A DNA stretch of 64,000 nt from Dioscorea cayenensis subsp. rotundata (lineage: Eukaryota; Streptophyta; Magnoliopsida; Dioscoreales; Dioscoreaceae): positions 1,908,908 to 1,972,907 of the forward strand of contig NC_052491.1 in assembly GCF_009730915.1 (NCBI RefSeq). The letters run 5' to 3'. The position numbers were made by a program, and so were the translations under genes. The stretch's first letter is position 1, and each line of letters opens with the position of its first letter. Below, piece after piece: positions 60,919 through 64,000 of the stretch. The notes beneath the pieces were generated by a model. That model was not told the DNA's origin. It searched no databases and worked only from the letters and a program-made list of their open reading frames with translations.

Positions 60919-61606
60919 ACACCATAGGTAATGTATCATTTTAATTTATTTACAATATTTTTCATACCCGATTAATTTGTTAATTTATTTCTGGGTCATT
61001 TATCTCTCCAAAATTAATATAATATTTATTTTTTAGTTATAAATAAGAGTTTTTAATAATTTTTATATTGTTACATTTTACTTTGAGTTTTGCTCACAAA
61101 TTTTAAATATATCTCTTCCTCACCAGTTTAGTAACATGGAGAAAGACAAGCAAATAGGTATTTATTAAAATAAAATCTAAATAAAATTTAAATTTTTATT
61201 AAATAAATTAGAGAGTTTATTTTAAAATTCTACCTTTGGCCTCTAATTAACTTAAGCCGGCCCTGATGGTGAGGAGTCAGAAGGCCTTCATATAGTCTAG
61301 GAATATATCAAGTCCCATTGAGATTATGGCATTTGAATCTATGTGAACAAGCCACATGCCACTGATGTGCTAGTTTTTTTTTTTTGGATCTTGGACCATG
61401 TAAAATGCATTTTGAGCCATTTTTTCTGTGGACAATTGAATGTTTGATCATTCCACTAGTTCTCTTAATTTTATATTGTTATTTATCAATTATCAGTGTG
61501 TTTTCAAGTTATACATCAGATAGTTTGAATCCATGAGCATGTCTTTACTGTGAGAGATGCCACAAACTATGTTTGTTAGGTTTCCTTAATTCTGTAGTTT
61601 GTTCTT
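60919..61606. other. AT-rich intergenic, nothing recognised
   Basis: No coding signal. TCTAATTAACTTAAGCCGGCCCTG near 61232 is a phrase seen near hAT-type gene ends, but nothing else supports a boundary. Confidence 0.45.
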
Positions 61607-63240
61607 TTATGGCATTTGAAGGTTTAGGGTAGGGATTAAGGGTACAAGTATAGGGTAGGGATTATGGGTACGGGTAAGGGTTTTGACATACCCTATCCAT
61701 ACCCTGCCCTTTGCTATCCCTAGCCACACATCATAGTAAATCAATTCTAGAATTGCTTTGCTTTTAGAATTAGATGTGTTGAACTTCAATTGGTGTTGCT
61801 TGCTCACAATGATAATGCAATGCTCATAAAAGGGTAGTGTTACCTTTGTGAGACCTTGAAGTAGATTTATTTTGGTAAGAATCTTCATTTCTTGCTTTGA
61901 CATGTGTCGAAGTTTCCTATGCCATATCATTGTACATCTTTTGTTTTGACTACTTGTGGCAATTGAAGCTTCTCCTTCTTGTAAAGTTTCTCCCTTTAGT
62001 AATTATAAATTTGCAGCTATCTTATCTTCCTTCATACATACAAGCGCTCCTTGAATTATATTCATCACCTTGTTTTTGGACTTGATTTTACAACCAAGAT
62101 CATCAAATTGTCCAATAGAAAACAAGTTCTTAGTCAATCCCCTCCACATGTCGGACTTTTTTGAATAATCCGAGTTGTTCCATCATACATATTTAGTTTG
62201 ATAGTGCTAATACCAACAATCTTCAGGAGGTTGATCATTGTGAGTATACAGAACCTCTAGAGATAGGTTTTGTATTGATAGAACCATTCTTTTTGGAAGT
62301 CATATGAAAAAAATTGTCGCTGAGTCTAAAAAGCCAAACATTAGCAAAACCTTTTTCCCACTGTGTTTGTTGCTACTTCACATACCATGGCATTGCCATC
62401 TTCTAAAGTGTTTGCAATATTTCCTTGAGAACTGGAATCCATTTAGTTAGATTCCAACAATCTTTCTTTAAGTGACCTTTTTTACCATAGTGATAGCAAT
62501 TGAAAGTCTCCTTACTCTTGATTTTTGGCCTGCTACGACTATAGCTACCACTAGGGCCATGTTCTGTTTGTCTTCCTCTCATCACCATCAAGGCCTCCGC
62601 TTGTTGCAAATTTGCCAACCTGTCTTTTTTATTCTTGCACCGACTCCCTTCCTCCATAATAGCAGCTGTAATATGGTTAAAGACTAGAATATCCATGGGG
62701 ACATTGTTTGTTAAGTCGATGACGAGTTTATCATAAGAATCTAGTAGACTTTTGAATAAAACTTATGCTTGTTCACTAACTCTATTTCATGTCCCGATGA
62801 TGTGAGTTGGGAAAAATAGAGTATGTAGTGTGTTTAGGTGCTCCATCATTTGAAGTAGATTCCATCATACGCAAAGTGTAGAGTTTTCTTTTTAGGAAAA
62901 TTTTGTTTTGGAGTAACTTGGCCTCATACAGCTTTGTGAGATGATCCTAGATCTCCTTTGCCGCCTTCTTCTCTACTATTCTTGATAGAACTTCATCGAC
63001 AAGCACCAAATAAAGATTTATAATAGCATTATCGTTGATCTCATTCCACTTGTCATCTTTAACCTCAAACTGGCTTTTTCGAGTAATAGGTAATATGAAA
63101 ATTATCCTTCCTCGGGATAGCCTTAATCTTTAGCTTCCACAGTGAGAAATTACTCCCATTGAATTTTTCAAACTCATACTTTCGCTGCCATTGCTACGTC
63201 ATATAAAGCGCTTTAGAGACGATGTGAGTTCCCTACAAAT
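61607..63240 (-). pseudogene. Copia gag and pre-integrase remnant, minus strand
   Basis: On the minus strand, gag runs from about 63240 to 62403: FSYYLLEKASLRLKMTSGMR, LLDSYDKLVIDLTNNVPMDI. The zinc knuckle FNCYHYGKKGHLKKDCW has Tyr for its second Cys. 62400-61930 is a decayed protease/pre-integrase region (VRHVEGID). 61930-61607 has WHRKLRHMSKQEMKIL and FNTSNSKSKAILELIYYDVW, the GAG-pre-integrase domain and start of integrase. The integrase core, RT and RNase H are missing. It is a different copia lineage from the element at 19733. Confidence 0.85.
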
Positions 63241-63289
63241 TGTGAATAATAATCTAACTTATTTTTACGATGTGGAGGATCCACAATAG

Positions 63290-63750
63290 TGGTAGTCACA
63301 AAGAATATAATTAGTAGAGATATATATACACCCTAAGTCTGAGTCTACGGTGCACGGTTGTTGTGAAATTATGGAATTGGGTAGATCAGTGTCACAAAAA
63401 AATGCTTGAAAATAATAACAACAAAGATGAGGGACACAGATTTTATGTGAAAAACCCCCCAAAACAAATTAGGGTAAAAACCACAAGCAACATAGAAGAA
63501 TTTCACTATAGTAAAAATAAGGATTACAATCTCTCTAATAATAAGGAGAACAACCCTCTCTCTTATTTTAGGAGAAAAACACCAACTCTCTCTTATTTTT
63601 CTCTTCCACTCTTTCTCACTTTTTCTTCTTCCTCTTAATTGGTGCAATGAAAGCCTTCAAGCTATTACCCTTTTATAGGCAAGAGTGTGATGTGATTAAA
63701 GGTTAATTAACTCATCTAATCTCACCCACCAACCAAAATAGATGCTGTCA
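63290..63750. mobile_element. LTR-like sequence next to the minus-strand copia
   Basis: Contains GGGACACAGATTTTATGTG then AAAAACCCCCCAAAAC, a sequence type of copia LTRs, and pyrimidine-rich CTCTCTCTTATTTT repeats. Its position at the 5' side of the minus-strand gag fits a 5' LTR, but the motif reads on the plus strand and exact TG..CA ends were not found. Confidence 0.4.
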
Positions 63751-64000
63751 TTTTTTGGGTAAATTTTTGAGGAGGTCACCGTGTTTTGGCCAATTTCCAC
63801 TTTGGTCATTATTTTTCAATTTGTATCAAAGAGGTCATCCGAATTCGATTTCATTTCACCGAGCGGTCACTCTTTGATTTTCGGCCAAATTTATCTGACA
63901 TGGCAGCCAGAGTAGCCACGTCACATTAAATAAATTATTTCCTCACACCCAGCTGGACATGACACGTCAGCGAAGTCCATATCATTTTAATTAACCCGAC
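63751..64000. other. Dispersed-repeat-like sequence at window end
   Basis: GAGGTCACCGTGTTTTGGCC, TCAAAGAGGTCATCCG and GAGCGGTCACTC repeat a GGTCA core at about 60-bp spacing, with TGACATGGCAGCC and CCACGTCAC further on. It resembles the edge of a repetitive element cut by the window. No gene. Confidence 0.4.

Noticed and set aside
1..64000. CRISPR arrays, bacterial operons, rRNA and tRNA genes
   Set aside because: Nothing supports them; regular repeats present are microsatellites or LTR-type tandem repeats, and no tRNA cloverleaf was recognised by eye.

Overview
This is nuclear DNA of a flowering plant: AT-rich, with spliced genes bearing GT..AG introns, CC-NBS-LRR (CNL) disease-resistance sequences, plant LINEs with DUF4283-type ORF1 and zf-RVT/RNase H tails, Ty1/copia elements with a Met-tRNA primer site, and MULE and hAT remnants. 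The species cannot be fixed from the sequence alone. One assembly gap of 1000 N lies at 33083-34082. Almost everything is retrotransposon or decayed gene. Only one gene looks intact, a six-exon gene for a 233-residue protein at 15136-17361. No wholly new biological system was seen; the most informative content is the nesting and duplication history.

Left part (1-33082). A broken LINE (1-2230) is followed by a CNL pseudogene (2566-7091), retroelement LTR remnants (8780-12043), a large foldback repeat (12548-13515) and the intact six-exon gene. A decayed second copy of the same neighbourhood follows: the LRR end of a CNL (19260-25020, split by a 5.08-kb copia element with 5-bp target duplications), its 3' flank, and a broken copy of the six-exon gene (25466-27420, itself carrying a solo LTR and a truncated LINE). 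At 28825 a third CNL begins, with a clean first exon and splice donor, but it runs into the gap.

Right part (34083-64000). Past TIR-type repeats and a LINE RNase H fragment, the minus strand of 39755-43011 holds scattered exons of a Raf/EDR1-like MAPKKK, recognisable by the EDR1-domain and activation-loop exons but broken. Next is a three-level nest: an older minus-strand LINE (44692-56186) is split by a nearly full-length plus-strand LINE (47343-55972, about 21-bp target duplication), whose RNase H domain is split by a 2.7-kb non-coding LTR-like insertion. The nest interrupts a segment whose uninterrupted paralogue is at 38710-39245. The end holds a TIR element, a MULE transposase pseudogene, a hAT fragment and a minus-strand copia gag/pre-integrase remnant.

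The retroelement reading frames are mostly dead, and several breaks fit G:C to A:T change (TAG stops, Cys to Tyr in zinc knuckles), as expected of old methylated DNA. Some CNL breaks are single-base changes in homopolymers and could be assembly errors.
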